64,000 bases of DNA from Fusicatenibacter sp. (GTDB taxonomy: Bacteria > Bacillota > Clostridia > Lachnospirales > Lachnospiraceae), in the NCBI GenBank assembly GCA_022766945.1, contig JALEOU010000042.1, positions 1 through 64,000 of the forward strand. Direction: 5' to 3'. Below are positions 25,221-35,426 of this stretch, piece after piece. Under the pieces are notes generated by a model that ran no database searches, was not told the origin of the DNA, and saw only the letters and a program-made list of their open reading frames with translations. Position numbers and translations under genes: made by a program. The stretch's first letter is position 1; each line of letters opens with the position of its first letter.

Positions 25221-26846
25221 ATGAAAAGGAAAATCATATGCTTATTTCTGACAGGAATGATAACAGCATCTGTATTGCTGACCGGATGTTCTGGTGGAAG
25301 CTCAGCATCCGGAGAAGATGCTGAAGGAAGAACTGCCATTAGTTATACAGGATATTGGTGTAACGCAGACTACGAAGATGGATCTTACTGTGAGAAGATG
25401 ATTGAGGATGCATTGAATTTGGATATAACGGTTGTTAAGGCTGAGACGACAGATACCATTGATTTGCTGTTGGCATCCGATGAAATGCCGGACTGTGTAT
25501 GGCTGGACAAATCACCGGGTTGGATGTATGAGCAGGAACTGGTGAGAACGATTCCGAGAGATATGGTGAAACAGTACTGTCCAAAACTACTGGAACTGTA
25601 CGATGAGTATCCGTTGATGTATGAGAAAACACTGAATCCGGAAAACAAAGATGAGTTTCGTTATCTGACAGGTGTTACATTCCAGTTTGTGGACTATTAT
25701 CTGCCCTGTGATTTCTACCGGTATGACTGGATTGAAAATCTGGGACTCGATCTGGGTGTCGAAGTGGAGCAGGTCGATGACAGAATTTATGTGGCATCCG
25801 ATGGAATCGAGTTGAGCAAGTTCCGGGAAGTTATGGATGCGTTTGTAAATCAGGATCCGGACGGAAATGGGAAGAACGATACCATTGGAGCTACCGGACC
25901 AAACCTGGCAGTCGGACAGTTCTTTTCGGCTTTTGGATTTCATGAAAAGGTGAATGAAGTGAATGGCAGAGCAGAACAGTGCTATGTTATGGACGAATAC
26001 AAAGAGTATCTGAAAGGCTTTGCCGAACTGTATGGAGATGGACTGATCGATCCGGAAATCATCACAGGAGATCGTACGGTTTCCTGGGATAAGGTAAACA
26101 GTAATATTGCCGGATACTGGATTACTTCTACGAATGCACTGAACAGTTGGGCAGTTGACCGGCCGCCTTTGACATTATTGAGCGGAAACCCGGATGCAAA
26201 AATCCTTGTGACACCTGGAATCAAGCCAGATGGCGGAACAGTACAGGGGATCACCAATGAATCTCCTTCCTATGGATCATTCTATGTGAGTGCTAAGGTA
26301 GATGACGAAAAACTGGCAAGAATTCTGGAATTTTTAGAGTACACACTGTTCGGCGGCGGTGACAAAGATGTACATGCATCTCTGTTCTACGGCGAAGAGG
26401 GTGTCGACTGGGAATGGAATGAGGATAAGAGCGCGCCGGTAAAAATCAATACTCTGGCTTCCGGAGACAAGGGAACCTGGACTTTCGGACAGTTCGGTCA
26501 GGACCGTGATGTATCCAAATGGACTGGCGAAGAGGATCTGTTCATGACAGGCAGCAAATACTGGTGTGCCAACGATTACGGAATCTGGATGCAGTACGCA
26601 AAGACACCGTATAAGATGGACCTGGCAAATGTGACCGATTATGAGAAGATCGAGCAGGAGATCAGCAGTGACCTGGATGCCTATGTATCCAACTACAGAA
26701 CACAGGCAATTCTCGGACAGATTGATGTAGATGCGACCTGGGAGGAATACATGGCAGAGCTGGATCGTCTGGGATACAATCGTATGATGGATGAGCTGGA
26801 AAAAGTAGAGCCGCTGGAGGATATTATTGCGGCATATGAAAAATAG
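25221..26846 (+). CDS. Extracellular solute-binding lipoprotein of the nan operon
   Basis: 541-residue binding protein with lipobox LLTGC near residue 23. Large LplA/YtcQ-type sugar-binding fold, including a calcium-binding-like DPDGNGKNDTIG loop. It lies behind the two permeases and the sialidase-like gene, with ribosome site GGAGG, and is the likely receptor for the sialic acid importer. The terminator at 26894-26951 ends the operon. Confidence 0.9.
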   Translation: MKRKIICLFLTGMITASVLLTGCSGGSSASGEDAEGRTAISYTGYWCNADYEDGSYCEKMIEDALNLDITVVKAETTDTIDLLLASDEMPDCVWLDKSPGWMYEQELVRTIPRDMVKQYCPKLLELYDEYPLMYEKTLNPENKDEFRYLTGVTFQFVDYYLPCDFYRYDWIENLGLDLGVEVEQVDDRIYVASDGIELSKFREVMDAFVNQDPDGNGKNDTIGATGPNLAVGQFFSAFGFHEKVNEVNGRAEQCYVMDEYKEYLKGFAELYGDGLIDPEIITGDRTVSWDKVNSNIAGYWITSTNALNSWAVDRPPLTLLSGNPDAKILVTPGIKPDGGTVQGITNESPSYGSFYVSAKVDDEKLARILEFLEYTLFGGGDKDVHASLFYGEEGVDWEWNEDKSAPVKINTLASGDKGTWTFGQFGQDRDVSKWTGEEDLFMTGSKYWCANDYGIWMQYAKTPYKMDLANVTDYEKIEQEISSDLDAYVSNYRTQAILGQIDVDATWEEYMAELDRLGYNRMMDELEKVEPLEDIIAAYEK

Positions 26847-26893
26847 TGATTTGGAAAACACTGCAGCTATAGAGAAAAAATAGGTGACAAAAG

Positions 26894-26951
26894 CCCCTTT
26901 TTGAGTGATGCGTATCAGGATAAACGCAATCGCTCAAAAGGGGATTTTTTT
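26894..26951. terminator. Terminator between convergent nan operon and sensor kinase
   Basis: CCCCTTTTTGAG... at 26894 pairs with CTCAAAAGGGG ending at 26943, an imperfect long stem including GATGCG/CGCAATC, followed by seven T residues on the plus strand. A run of A upstream of the stem makes it usable on the minus strand too. Confidence 0.85.
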
Positions 26952-26959
26952 GTGAAAAT

Positions 26960-28672
26960 TCAGCTGCACTCTTTTTCTCCGGGCAGGCGCAGTGCCGCAC
27001 AGGTACCGCAGCCCGGGGTAGAGCGGTAGGTGAGTCCGTAGTGGTCACCATAGTACAAAAGCACCCGCTGATGGACATTTTTGACACCGTATCCTCTGCT
27101 TTCCGCAGTGAGAATGGAGCTGCATTCTTCTGCAGACATCCCGCAGCCATTGTCGATGACTTTAAAGACAATATCGTCATTCTCGAGACGACAGGAAATG
27201 GTCAGAATCCCTTTACCGGGTGATTGTTTCCGGTCCAGGCCATGGAGAATGGCATTTTCGGCCAGCGGCTGAATGACCAGATTTAAAATGGAAAAAGAGA
27301 GGCAGCGCTCATCTATATCGTAAGTGACATCAAAAGAGTAAGAATGCATAATCTGCTGAATGGAAACGTATGCTTTCGTGTTTTCCAGCTCATCGCGAAT
27401 GGAAGTCATGGCTTTCCCCTTGTTCAGCATGGTTCGGTAGAAAGTAGACAGAAGCTGGGCCATCTGACTGATTCCATCCTGTCCTGCCATAATTGCCTGT
27501 CCGCTGATCAGCGAGAGGGAATTGTAGAGAAAATGCGGATTAATCTGTGACTGAAGAATACGCAGTCCATATTTTTGCTGCTTGATCTGCGCGACCAGTA
27601 CCTCATTGATCAGATAGTTCAGCTGTGTGACCATTGCCTGGAACGAATGCTGCAGCTGCCCGATTTCATCGGTTCGTCCGGGATCACAGGATGCAATCGA
27701 ATAATTCCCTTTTTCTACCATACGGATCTCACCGGAGAGCTTCTCAAGGGGTTGCGCGACAATCCGGGAGAGGAATGATGCAACCAGACAGGAAATGAGA
27801 ACGCAGAGCAGTGCGATGCCAACGGCAAGAATCTGGAACTGACGGAACGATGTGCGGAGTTCATTCAGCGGGCGATAAAGATAGGCCATCCAGTTTGCAT
27901 CGTCGAGCATGTATTGAGTTGCAACATATTCGGAAGGGACATCATTCCTTATGATTGCATCGGCCGGAATTGCGTGATAGATGGAATCCTCCGAGAAGGA
28001 AGCGGTCTCATAGATGAGGTTCTGTCCGGAATCTGTCATCAAAAAACCGTAGCTGCCATTCGTCAGGCTCTGTACGGATTCAAACAATACACGTGTCTCC
28101 ACCGTGATGCACACAATCGTTGTGATGACCGGATATTTGTAATACATCTGGCAGACGAGATAGAGTTTCTGTCCGTCATCCGATATCTGATAGAAAGGAG
28201 CTGTCGTGGAGAGTGCCTGCTCGTACCAGGGCAGATCGATGGCGGAATCCAGAGCATAAACATAGGGAGTATGGGCGTAAACATTTGCATCGGTATAGAG
28301 GGAAACGGATTCAATGTCCTTATTCAGTGATCGGATATTGAGAAACAGGGAGTCAATGGTATCCTTATAAAACATATAGAGGTCATAGTTTGTTTCATAG
28401 GTTTTTCCCAGGGAAGTTTTGATGGTTTCGTCCCAGAGCACGATATTCAGAGCATTCATATAATTGTTCAATTTGTAGTCGATGGAGTCCGCAATCTGCC
28501 CGAGCGTTTCATTCATACTGTTTTCCTGGGAGGTGATCAGCTGATGACTGATCTGACGGTAACTCAGGATGCCAAGAAGAAGCATGGGGATCAGACTGAT
28601 CAGAATGCAGATGGCTGTGATTTTATTCCGAAAAGATAAATTGTTGAATCTAAGAAGAAGTTTTTCTCTCAT
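26960..28672 (-). CDS. Membrane sensor histidine kinase (YesM type)
   Basis: 570-residue sensor. Membrane helices near residues 17-37 and about 275-297 flank an extracellular dCache-like domain with YALDSAIDLPWYEQAL. HAMP, then phospho-acceptor His380 in QINPHFLYN and ATPase motifs AENAILHGLDRK and DNGCGMS. An in-frame ATG at 28711 lies inside the response regulator gene; the ATG at 28672, one base after its stop and behind GGAGG, is the likely start. Divergent from the alpha-glucoside operon, which it probably controls with its partner. Confidence 0.92.
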   Translation of the reverse strand: MREKLLLRFNNLSFRNKITAICILISLIPMLLLGILSYRQISHQLITSQENSMNETLGQIADSIDYKLNNYMNALNIVLWDETIKTSLGKTYETNYDLYMFYKDTIDSLFLNIRSLNKDIESVSLYTDANVYAHTPYVYALDSAIDLPWYEQALSTTAPFYQISDDGQKLYLVCQMYYKYPVITTIVCITVETRVLFESVQSLTNGSYGFLMTDSGQNLIYETASFSEDSIYHAIPADAIIRNDVPSEYVATQYMLDDANWMAYLYRPLNELRTSFRQFQILAVGIALLCVLISCLVASFLSRIVAQPLEKLSGEIRMVEKGNYSIASCDPGRTDEIGQLQHSFQAMVTQLNYLINEVLVAQIKQQKYGLRILQSQINPHFLYNSLSLISGQAIMAGQDGISQMAQLLSTFYRTMLNKGKAMTSIRDELENTKAYVSIQQIMHSYSFDVTYDIDERCLSFSILNLVIQPLAENAILHGLDRKQSPGKGILTISCRLENDDIVFKVIDNGCGMSAEECSSILTAESRGYGVKNVHQRVLLYYGDHYGLTYRSTPGCGTCAALRLPGEKECS

Positions 28673-28673
28673 A

Positions 28674-29813
28674 TCACCTGGAATCCTCCGTTGATTTCTC
28701 TTTCGTTTCACGCTGTGACAGGCGTCCGGCTCTGTAGTTGCTTGGCGTCACTCCATACATTTCCTGAAAGGTTTTGATAAAGTAAGAGGGTGTCGGATAT
28801 CCGACGGATCTGCTGATATCGGCGATCTTCATATTGCTTCCGATCAGGAGATCGCAGGCTTTTTTCATACGGAACTGTTTGAGATACCGGTGAAGTGAGC
28901 AGCCTGTCACTTTTGTGAACATGGCGCTTACATAATTCGGACTTAAGTAGACCTGATCCGCCAGCAGATTCAAAGTCAGATCCTCATCGTAGTGCTCTTC
29001 AATATACTGCTTAATCTGATAAACCGCGTAATTTGCACCGTCGACTTCCTGATGAAGATTTCCGACAAGCAGGTGGAGATATTTCTGAATCACTTCTCTG
29101 ATGTCGGTAAAATAACGAAGTCCGTAGATCTTTTCGGCAGCTTTCTCAAAGTCATTTTCGGAAACGGAGGGGATTGCCTTCATAAGCAGCTGAAGCAATG
29201 AAACACAGGTGTGTCTCACCCAGACGGGCGTGTGCGCTGTGGAGTCTGAGCATAGCTTTAGAAGCTCCTCCGTAAGAGAAGTGAGCTGTTCCGCATTTTT
29301 GAGAGAGATCGCCAGGGCAATCTGCTCAAGCAGGATCTGTTCAGAGAGAGATTCCATCTGAGGCTGTCCCGAAGGAACCAGATTGTCAAAAAAGCTGTCA
29401 CTATAGTAGGATTTGGATTTGGCAAACGTTATTTCCTTGGAATTTAAGCGGTTTAAAATATCCCCGATGATCTGACGGAACTGTTCCGGATTCACCGGCT
29501 TTAAGATGTAATTGACTGCCCGGAGAACCAGTGCGTTTTGCACATATTCGAAATCATCAAAACCACTGAAGAACAGAATTTCCATGTCAGGTTCTGTTTT
29601 GCGTGCGATGGAAGCCAGCTCGGTACCCGAGAGAAACGGCATCTGAACATCGGTGAGGAGAATATGTATTTTTTCCTGACGAATAATGGCAAGCGCGTCC
29701 TGGCCATTTGCCGCTTCGAGCAGACGAAAACTGTCCGGAAAATCCCGGGTCAGCAGAAAACGGATCAGATCCCGTTCCATGGTCTCATCATCTGCGATCA
29801 GAATATTGTACAT
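28674..29813 (-). CDS. AraC-type response regulator (YesN type)
   Basis: 379 residues: receiver with Asp55 in LLTDVQMP and Lys in YILKPVN; a long middle section of about 130 residues typical of YesN proteins; C-terminal AraC domain (about 270-365) with LADQVYLSPNYVSAMFTKV. Strong ribosome site TTAGGAGG. It precedes its kinase in one operon. Confidence 0.93.
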   Translation of the reverse strand: MYNILIADDETMERDLIRFLLTRDFPDSFRLLEAANGQDALAIIRQEKIHILLTDVQMPFLSGTELASIARKTEPDMEILFFSGFDDFEYVQNALVLRAVNYILKPVNPEQFRQIIGDILNRLNSKEITFAKSKSYYSDSFFDNLVPSGQPQMESLSEQILLEQIALAISLKNAEQLTSLTEELLKLCSDSTAHTPVWVRHTCVSLLQLLMKAIPSVSENDFEKAAEKIYGLRYFTDIREVIQKYLHLLVGNLHQEVDGANYAVYQIKQYIEEHYDEDLTLNLLADQVYLSPNYVSAMFTKVTGCSLHRYLKQFRMKKACDLLIGSNMKIADISRSVGYPTPSYFIKTFQEMYGVTPSNYRAGRLSQRETKEKSTEDSR

Positions 29814-29953
29814 TTGAAAAACCTCCTAATTCTCTTACTGCTGTTCCAAGTGGTTACAAATTGCATATAGGTACTATAACATTCTTTGAAAAACAGAACA
29901 ATATGCACAAAGAAAAATCAAAAGAATGTTTTATGAATCGGAAAAACGTTTGA

Positions 29954-29983
29954 TTTACAGGCAGAGAAAAAGGAATTTATAAT
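29954..29983 (+). promoter_or_regulatory. Promoter of the alpha-glucoside operon
   Basis: TTTACA (29954-29959), 18-base spacer, TATAAT (29978-29983). The leader to the first ATG is about 100 bases. The divergent gap 29814-30092 has no other gene; the YesN-type regulator presumably binds upstream of this promoter. Confidence 0.65.
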
Positions 29984-30092
29984 AAGTCTATCACCAGCGA
30001 AACAAGCATTGCCGGGCGGTGTAACACGAAGCTGCAGCAGAGGAAATCCGGAATCCCAGGGGCTGTATGCAATCATCAGGAGGAAAAGGAAA

Positions 30093-31772
30093 ATGAGAAA
30101 AAAGATAGGCAGAAGGGCAGCAGTACTGGCTCTTGTCCTGTCCATGACGGCTGGAATAACAGCCTGCGGAAATGACAGCGGCAAGACGGAGGACAATGGA
30201 AGTTCCGAAAGCGGAGAACGTGGGACGGTTACCATCACGATGGGACGTCAGACCACAGCGAACCCGAAGTTCCCGGAGGGTGACTCCTATGAGGATAACG
30301 CCTACATCCGCATGGTAGAACAGGAACTGAATGTAGACATTAAAGATGAGTTCGAAGCAGAATCAGGAGATGACTATAACCGTCAGGTATCTCTGGCATT
30401 ATCTGCCGGAAGCCTTCCGGATATCATGAAGGTTGCGACCAAAGACGAACTGACGGAGCTGTATGAAAATGAGTTGATTGCAGATCTGAGCGATGTCTAT
30501 GAGGAATATGCAAGTGATTATGTAAAGAGCATTTATGATTCTTTTGACGGAAGGGCTCTGGAGGATGTTACCTACGACGGTCAGATGATGGCAATTCCGG
30601 CCACCAGTTCCGATGCCGGTCCGGGTATGTGCTGGATCCGCAGTGACTGGGCAGATACCATCGGACTTACCGTAGATGCAGATGGAGACCGCTGCATTAC
30701 TCTGGACGAGGCAAAGGCGATTGCCGAAGCATTTATGGCTGCAGATCCGGAGAATACAGGAAATATGGTGGGTATGGCCTTTGATGCAAGACTGACTACC
30801 ACCACATCTGATACGGCGTTTATGATGAACTCCATCGCTTATACTGTGGGAGCATATCCGCGTCACTGGTATCAGGATGAGAACGGAGAACTGATTTACG
30901 GTTCCACAACAGATGAGATGAAAGAGGCGCTTTCTATTTTAAAAACCTGGTACGAGGAAGGCGTGGTGGATCCGCAGCTTGGAACAAGAACGTGGGATGA
31001 TATTACGGCACTGCTGACAAACGGACAGTGCGGTTTGCTCTTTGGCTCCTGGCATACACCGGACTGGCTGCTGAACAATGTGTATGCCCTGAATGACAAG
31101 GCCGTTTTTGAACCCTACGCGATTGTAAATGAAGATGGAAAAGTTAACTGTACGCATTACAAAGCGACCGGCGAATATGTCGTAGTCAGCGCCGACTTTG
31201 AATATCCGGAGATTGCGATTCAGATCCTGAATCTGATCTATGATGATATGATGAACTCTGCGGAGCTTCTGGAAAAATATCCGGAGGTAAATACCTATCT
31301 GAATACCGGTGTAGACGGAACCGCGCGTCCTTATAACATCGAGGTAAAATCAAACACATATCTGCTGGATGAGTATTCTCAGCTGCGTGCAGCTCTGAAT
31401 GGCGAAGGAACAAAAGAAGAAATCGCTTCCGCAGAGGAACGGTCCAATTATGATGCCATCAAGGCATACCAGGAAGGAAACGGTGATGTGACCGGATGGT
31501 GTAAGCTGCATTCCCGCTGCAAAGGTGTGGATCTTCTGACTTATCTGACAGACAATAATCTGTACAACTGGCTGTCCCCGATTTATCCGGAGACGACTAC
31601 GACGATGGAGACAAACTGGTCGAATCTTCAGACTCTGGAGGAAGAATCCTTTATTAAAATCGTAACCGGTGCTGAGGATCTGGACACCGGCTTTGAAAAC
31701 TTTGTAGAGAGCTGGTATGAACAGGGCGGCGAGAAGATCCTTGAGGAGATCAGGGAACAGATCGCAGAATAA
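30093..31772 (+). CDS. Extracellular sugar-binding lipoprotein of the alpha-glucoside operon
   Basis: 559-residue LplA/YtcQ-type binding protein. Signal peptide with lipobox ITAC before GNDSGK. The ATG at 30093 follows AGGAGGAAAAGGAA; the frame is open further upstream but without another ribosome site. A calcium-binding-like DADGDRCITLDEA loop is present. Next to two permeases, a GH13 and a GH31 enzyme it probably binds an isomalto- or other alpha-glucoside. A hairpin follows the gene, probably raising its expression relative to the permeases. Confidence 0.9.
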   Translation: MRKKIGRRAAVLALVLSMTAGITACGNDSGKTEDNGSSESGERGTVTITMGRQTTANPKFPEGDSYEDNAYIRMVEQELNVDIKDEFEAESGDDYNRQVSLALSAGSLPDIMKVATKDELTELYENELIADLSDVYEEYASDYVKSIYDSFDGRALEDVTYDGQMMAIPATSSDAGPGMCWIRSDWADTIGLTVDADGDRCITLDEAKAIAEAFMAADPENTGNMVGMAFDARLTTTTSDTAFMMNSIAYTVGAYPRHWYQDENGELIYGSTTDEMKEALSILKTWYEEGVVDPQLGTRTWDDITALLTNGQCGLLFGSWHTPDWLLNNVYALNDKAVFEPYAIVNEDGKVNCTHYKATGEYVVVSADFEYPEIAIQILNLIYDDMMNSAELLEKYPEVNTYLNTGVDGTARPYNIEVKSNTYLLDEYSQLRAALNGEGTKEEIASAEERSNYDAIKAYQEGNGDVTGWCKLHSRCKGVDLLTYLTDNNLYNWLSPIYPETTTTMETNWSNLQTLEEESFIKIVTGAEDLDTGFENFVESWYEQGGEKILEEIREQIAE

Positions 31773-31796
31773 ATAACAGGATTCAAAGAAAAAGGG

Positions 31797-31820
31797 GCTG
31801 CCGCAAATCATTGCGGCAGC
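31797..31820 (+). terminator. Intercistronic hairpin after the binding-protein gene
   Basis: GCTGCCGCAA (31797-31806) and TTGCGGCAGC (31811-31820) form a perfect 10-bp stem with a 4-base loop. The tail TTCCTTAAG is too weak for full termination, so it is likely a read-through attenuator or an mRNA-stabilising stem that keeps binding protein in excess over permeases. Confidence 0.75.
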
Positions 31821-31847
31821 TTCCTTAAGAAAGGAGTTTAGTTTTCA

Positions 31848-32780
31848 GTGAAAGCATTGTCAAAGAATAAAAAATCTCCGGCCAAGAATGCCGCCAGTCG
31901 GAAAAATGCGCTGTGTTATCATGCGATGGTTCTCCCGGGAATGCTGTTTTTGGTCGTATTTGGTTATCTTCCCATGCTCGGACTGATTATGGCATTTCAG
32001 GATTTTATTCCCGCGAAGGGAATTACCGGTTCGGAATTTGTGGGACTGCAGCATTTTATTTATATGTTCTCCCTTCCGGATATCGGACGAGTTATCCGGA
32101 ACACGCTGATCATCGCACTTGGAAAGATTATCCTCGGGATGATTATGTCGATTATCTTCGCAATTCTGCTGAATGAGATCCGCATGAAATTTCTCAAGAA
32201 GACGGTACAGACGATTGTATATCTGCCCCACTTTCTTTCCTGGGTTGTTCTGGCATCGGTTGTAATCAATATGTTCAATATCGACGGATCGGTAAATCAG
32301 ATCATTGCCTCCCTGGGCCTTGGAAAAATCAATTTTCTTGGAAGCAATAACTGGTTCCGCAAACTGATTATCGGAACGGATGTCTGGAAAGAATTCGGCT
32401 ACAATTCTGTGGTATACCTTGCTGCAATTACCGGTATTGATGCAGGACTCCATGAGGCAGCCGCCATTGACGGCGCGTCCTGGTGGAAACGTGTGTGGCA
32501 TATTACACTTCCGGGCATGATGCCGATCATCCTGCTGATGACAGCCATGAACCTGACTTCTGTTTTGAGCGCAGGCTTTGACCAGATCTACAACCTGTAT
32601 TCACCGGTTGTGTATGAGGTGGGAGATGTGCTGGATACATACGTTTACCGAATCGGTCTGGTAGGAAGACAGTACAGCTTTGGTACCGCCGTGGGACTCT
32701 GCCGGTCTGTGGTTGCCATGATTCTGCTTGTGAGTGCTAATAAGATTACACAAAAACTGACAAGTCAGAGCATTTTCTAA
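31848..32780 (+). CDS. ABC sugar permease, LplB type
   Basis: 310-residue six-helix permease. Start is GTG 31848 behind AAGGAG. EAA-type loop HEAAAIDGASWWKRVWHITL. Partner of the next permease. As in the nan operon, no dedicated ATPase is encoded. Confidence 0.92.
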   Translation: MKALSKNKKSPAKNAASRKNALCYHAMVLPGMLFLVVFGYLPMLGLIMAFQDFIPAKGITGSEFVGLQHFIYMFSLPDIGRVIRNTLIIALGKIILGMIMSIIFAILLNEIRMKFLKKTVQTIVYLPHFLSWVVLASVVINMFNIDGSVNQIIASLGLGKINFLGSNNWFRKLIIGTDVWKEFGYNSVVYLAAITGIDAGLHEAAAIDGASWWKRVWHITLPGMMPIILLMTAMNLTSVLSAGFDQIYNLYSPVVYEVGDVLDTYVYRIGLVGRQYSFGTAVGLCRSVVAMILLVSANKITQKLTSQSIF

Positions 32781-32799
32781 GTCTGGGAGGAAGAAAGAT

Positions 32800-33693
32800 A
32801 TGCTGGATACAAAGAGTACAAGCTCCAAAATTCGGAATACCGTGATTCATATCATTGTGATCCTGCTGGGATTGGCCTGTTTACTCCCGCTGATTAACAT
32901 TGTAGCAATTTCTTTCAGCGGCAGTGCCGCAGTGACGGCGAACAGGGTTGGTCTGCTGCCGGTTGACTTTACGACATCTGCTTATCGGAGAATTGTTGAG
33001 GACAGCCAGTTCTGGCGTTCCTTTGCTATCTCGGTGGTTCGTGTTGCGGTGACACTGATTCTGAATCTTGTGCTGGTCGTTCCGATGTCCTATGTGATGA
33101 CACGGTCGAAAAGGGAATTTGGAGCGAGAAATATTTATATGAACCTGCTGATCTTTGCCATGCTGTTTAACGGCGGTATGATCCCAACCTATATCGTGAT
33201 CAAGGAACTGCATCTTCTGAATACGATCTGGGCGCTGATTCTGCCGGGGGCAGTGCCGATTTTCAGTGTGATTCTGCTGATGAACTTTTTTAACGGCGTG
33301 CCGAAGGCGCTGGAGGAAGCTGCGATTGTGGATGGCGCCAATCAGTTTCAGGTTCTGATTCGCATCATGGTCCCATGTGCCAAACCGTCGATTGCCACGA
33401 TTTCTCTGTTTAGTATTGTCGGAAGCTGGAATGATTTCTTCAGCGGCCTGATTTATATGCAGAAAGTAAAGGATTATCCGATCATGACGTATATTCAGTC
33501 TCTGAGCATTGACCTGCAGGAACTGGTAAATAATGCCTCAAGCAGTTCCGCACTGGAAAATGTAGCTGAGCTGTCGAATAAGAATCTGAATGCAGCAAAA
33601 ATTGTAGTGGCTGTCATACCGCTTCTGATTATCTATCCGTTTCTTCAGCGGTATCTGATCAGCGGTATTGTCATGGGATCCGTCAAAGGATAA
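32800..33693 (+). CDS. ABC sugar permease, LplC type
   Basis: 297-residue partner permease, EAA loop EEAAIVDGANQFQVLIRIMV, ending QRYLISGIVMGSVKG as usual for the family. Ribosome site GGGAGG. Its stop TAA overlaps an in-frame ATG, but the next gene most likely begins 12 bases later. Confidence 0.92.
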   Translation: MLDTKSTSSKIRNTVIHIIVILLGLACLLPLINIVAISFSGSAAVTANRVGLLPVDFTTSAYRRIVEDSQFWRSFAISVVRVAVTLILNLVLVVPMSYVMTRSKREFGARNIYMNLLIFAMLFNGGMIPTYIVIKELHLLNTIWALILPGAVPIFSVILLMNFFNGVPKALEEAAIVDGANQFQVLIRIMVPCAKPSIATISLFSIVGSWNDFFSGLIYMQKVKDYPIMTYIQSLSIDLQELVNNASSSSALENVAELSNKNLNAAKIVVAVIPLLIIYPFLQRYLISGIVMGSVKG

Positions 33694-33704
33694 TGGAGGA
33701 AAGA

Positions 33705-35384
33705 ATGGAAAGAGCGTGGTGGAAAGAAGCGATTGTATATGAGATTTACCCCAGAAGTTTTATGGACAGTGACGGCGACGGGGTCGGCGATCTTCGCGGC
33801 ATCATTTCCCGGCTGGATTATCTCAAAGAACTTGGAATTGATGTGATCTGGCTGGCGCCTGTGTATCAGTCTCCCAACGATGACAATGGTTATGACATCA
33901 GTGACTATCAGGCCATCATGAAGGAATTTGGAACGATGGAGGATTTTGATGAGATGCTGGAAGGCATCCATGCGCGCGGAATGCGTCTGGTTATGGATTT
34001 GGTGGTAAATCATACATCAGACGAACATGCATGGTTTGTGGAAAGCAGAAGCTCAAAGACAAATCCTTACCGGGATTACTATTTCTGGAGAGAGGGCAAA
34101 GACGGTCGGGAGCCGAACAACTGGGGAAGCTGTTTTTCCGGTTCTGCCTGGAAATACGATGAGACAACCGATATGTATTTTCTGCATGTATTTTCAAAAA
34201 AGCAGCCGGATCTGAACTGGGACAATCCGAAAGTGCGGGAAGATGTCTTTTCCATGATGAACTGGTGGTGTGAGAAAGGGATCGACGGATTTCGCATGGA
34301 TGTTATCAGCTTCATTTCAAAAGAAGAAGGACTGCCCGATGGACCGAAGTTTCCGGGTGCTCTCCACGGCTTCCCCAGGTGTGTTAATGGTCCTCATGTG
34401 CACGAGTATCTGCAGGAGATGAACCGGGAAGTACTCTCAAAATATGATCTGATGACCGTGGGAGAGTGTTCGGGAGTGACCATTGAGGAAGCGAAAAAGT
34501 ATGCCCGCGCAGACGGAAAAGAATTAAGCATGGTTTTCCAGTTTGAGCATGTGGGACTGGATGACGGAAAGTTTGGCAAATGGACGGACCGCCGGATGGA
34601 ACTGAAGGGATTCCGTGAGGTCATGAGCAAATGGCAGACGGAGCTGGAGGGAAAAGCATGGAACAGCCTGTTTCTCGGAAACCATGACCAGCCCAGATCA
34701 ATTTCCAGATTTGGCAACGATGATCCCAGATACCGGGAAGTCTGTGCCAAGATGCTTGCGACCTGCATTCATATGATGCAGGGAACTCCCTACCTTTATC
34801 AGGGGGAGGAGCTTGGCATGACAAACTGTCCGTTCGAAACGCTGGAGGAATTGAGAGACATTGAGAGTATCAATGCATTCCACGAGCTGACAGAATCCGG
34901 AAAAATCGACCCGGAAGATATGATGCGCTACATCAATCTGCGGGGAAGGGACAATGCCAGAACCCCCATGCAGTGGGACGACAGTGCCAATGCGGGATTT
35001 ACAACCGGGACTCCGTGGATCAAAGTAAACCCGAATTATACCAAAATCAATGCGATGGCGCAGCAGAAAGATCCGAATTCTGTCTTTCATTATTATCAGA
35101 AACTACACAGACTGCGAAAAGAGGAGGATGTGATTGTCTACGGAAAGTATCAGCTTCTGGAACCGGAAAGCGAGTCCCTTTATGTTTATACCAGGACGCT
35201 GGAGAAGGATAAACTGCTTGTGATCTGTAATTTCACAGATCAGGAAGTATCCTACCGGATACCGGAGGAATTCTCGAATGGACGGATACTGATCGGAAAT
35301 CTGCGGGAAGAAGGAACATCTGCAGAGGAAACGGTTCAGCTGAAACCGTATGAAGCAATTGTACTAAAAGTGGTACAGGAATAA
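33705..35384 (+). CDS. GH13 alpha-glucosidase, oligo-1,6-glucosidase type
   Basis: Hydrolyses short alpha-glucosides in the cytoplasm. 559 residues. GH13 motifs are complete: DLVVNHTS at about 98-105, nucleophile Asp199 in GFRMDVI, acid/base Glu254 in VGECSG and Asp328 in GNHDQPR. Val200 directly after the nucleophile is the residue associated with alpha-1,6 (isomaltose-type) preference in Bacillus oligo-1,6-glucosidase. The ATG at 33705 behind GGAGGAAAGA is preferred over the ATG at 33693, which overlaps the permease stop. Confidence 0.94.
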   Translation: MERAWWKEAIVYEIYPRSFMDSDGDGVGDLRGIISRLDYLKELGIDVIWLAPVYQSPNDDNGYDISDYQAIMKEFGTMEDFDEMLEGIHARGMRLVMDLVVNHTSDEHAWFVESRSSKTNPYRDYYFWREGKDGREPNNWGSCFSGSAWKYDETTDMYFLHVFSKKQPDLNWDNPKVREDVFSMMNWWCEKGIDGFRMDVISFISKEEGLPDGPKFPGALHGFPRCVNGPHVHEYLQEMNREVLSKYDLMTVGECSGVTIEEAKKYARADGKELSMVFQFEHVGLDDGKFGKWTDRRMELKGFREVMSKWQTELEGKAWNSLFLGNHDQPRSISRFGNDDPRYREVCAKMLATCIHMMQGTPYLYQGEELGMTNCPFETLEELRDIESINAFHELTESGKIDPEDMMRYINLRGRDNARTPMQWDDSANAGFTTGTPWIKVNPNYTKINAMAQQKDPNSVFHYYQKLHRLRKEEDVIVYGKYQLLEPESESLYVYTRTLEKDKLLVICNFTDQEVSYRIPEEFSNGRILIGNLREEGTSAEETVQLKPYEAIVLKVVQE

Positions 35385-35426
35385 AGTAACTGTTACTCTT
35401 TTTTGGAAAGGAAATCGGTCAAAAGA

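Noticed and set aside
31797-31820. Full operon terminator after the binding-protein gene
   Set aside because: No proper T-run and the two permease genes that belong to it follow directly.
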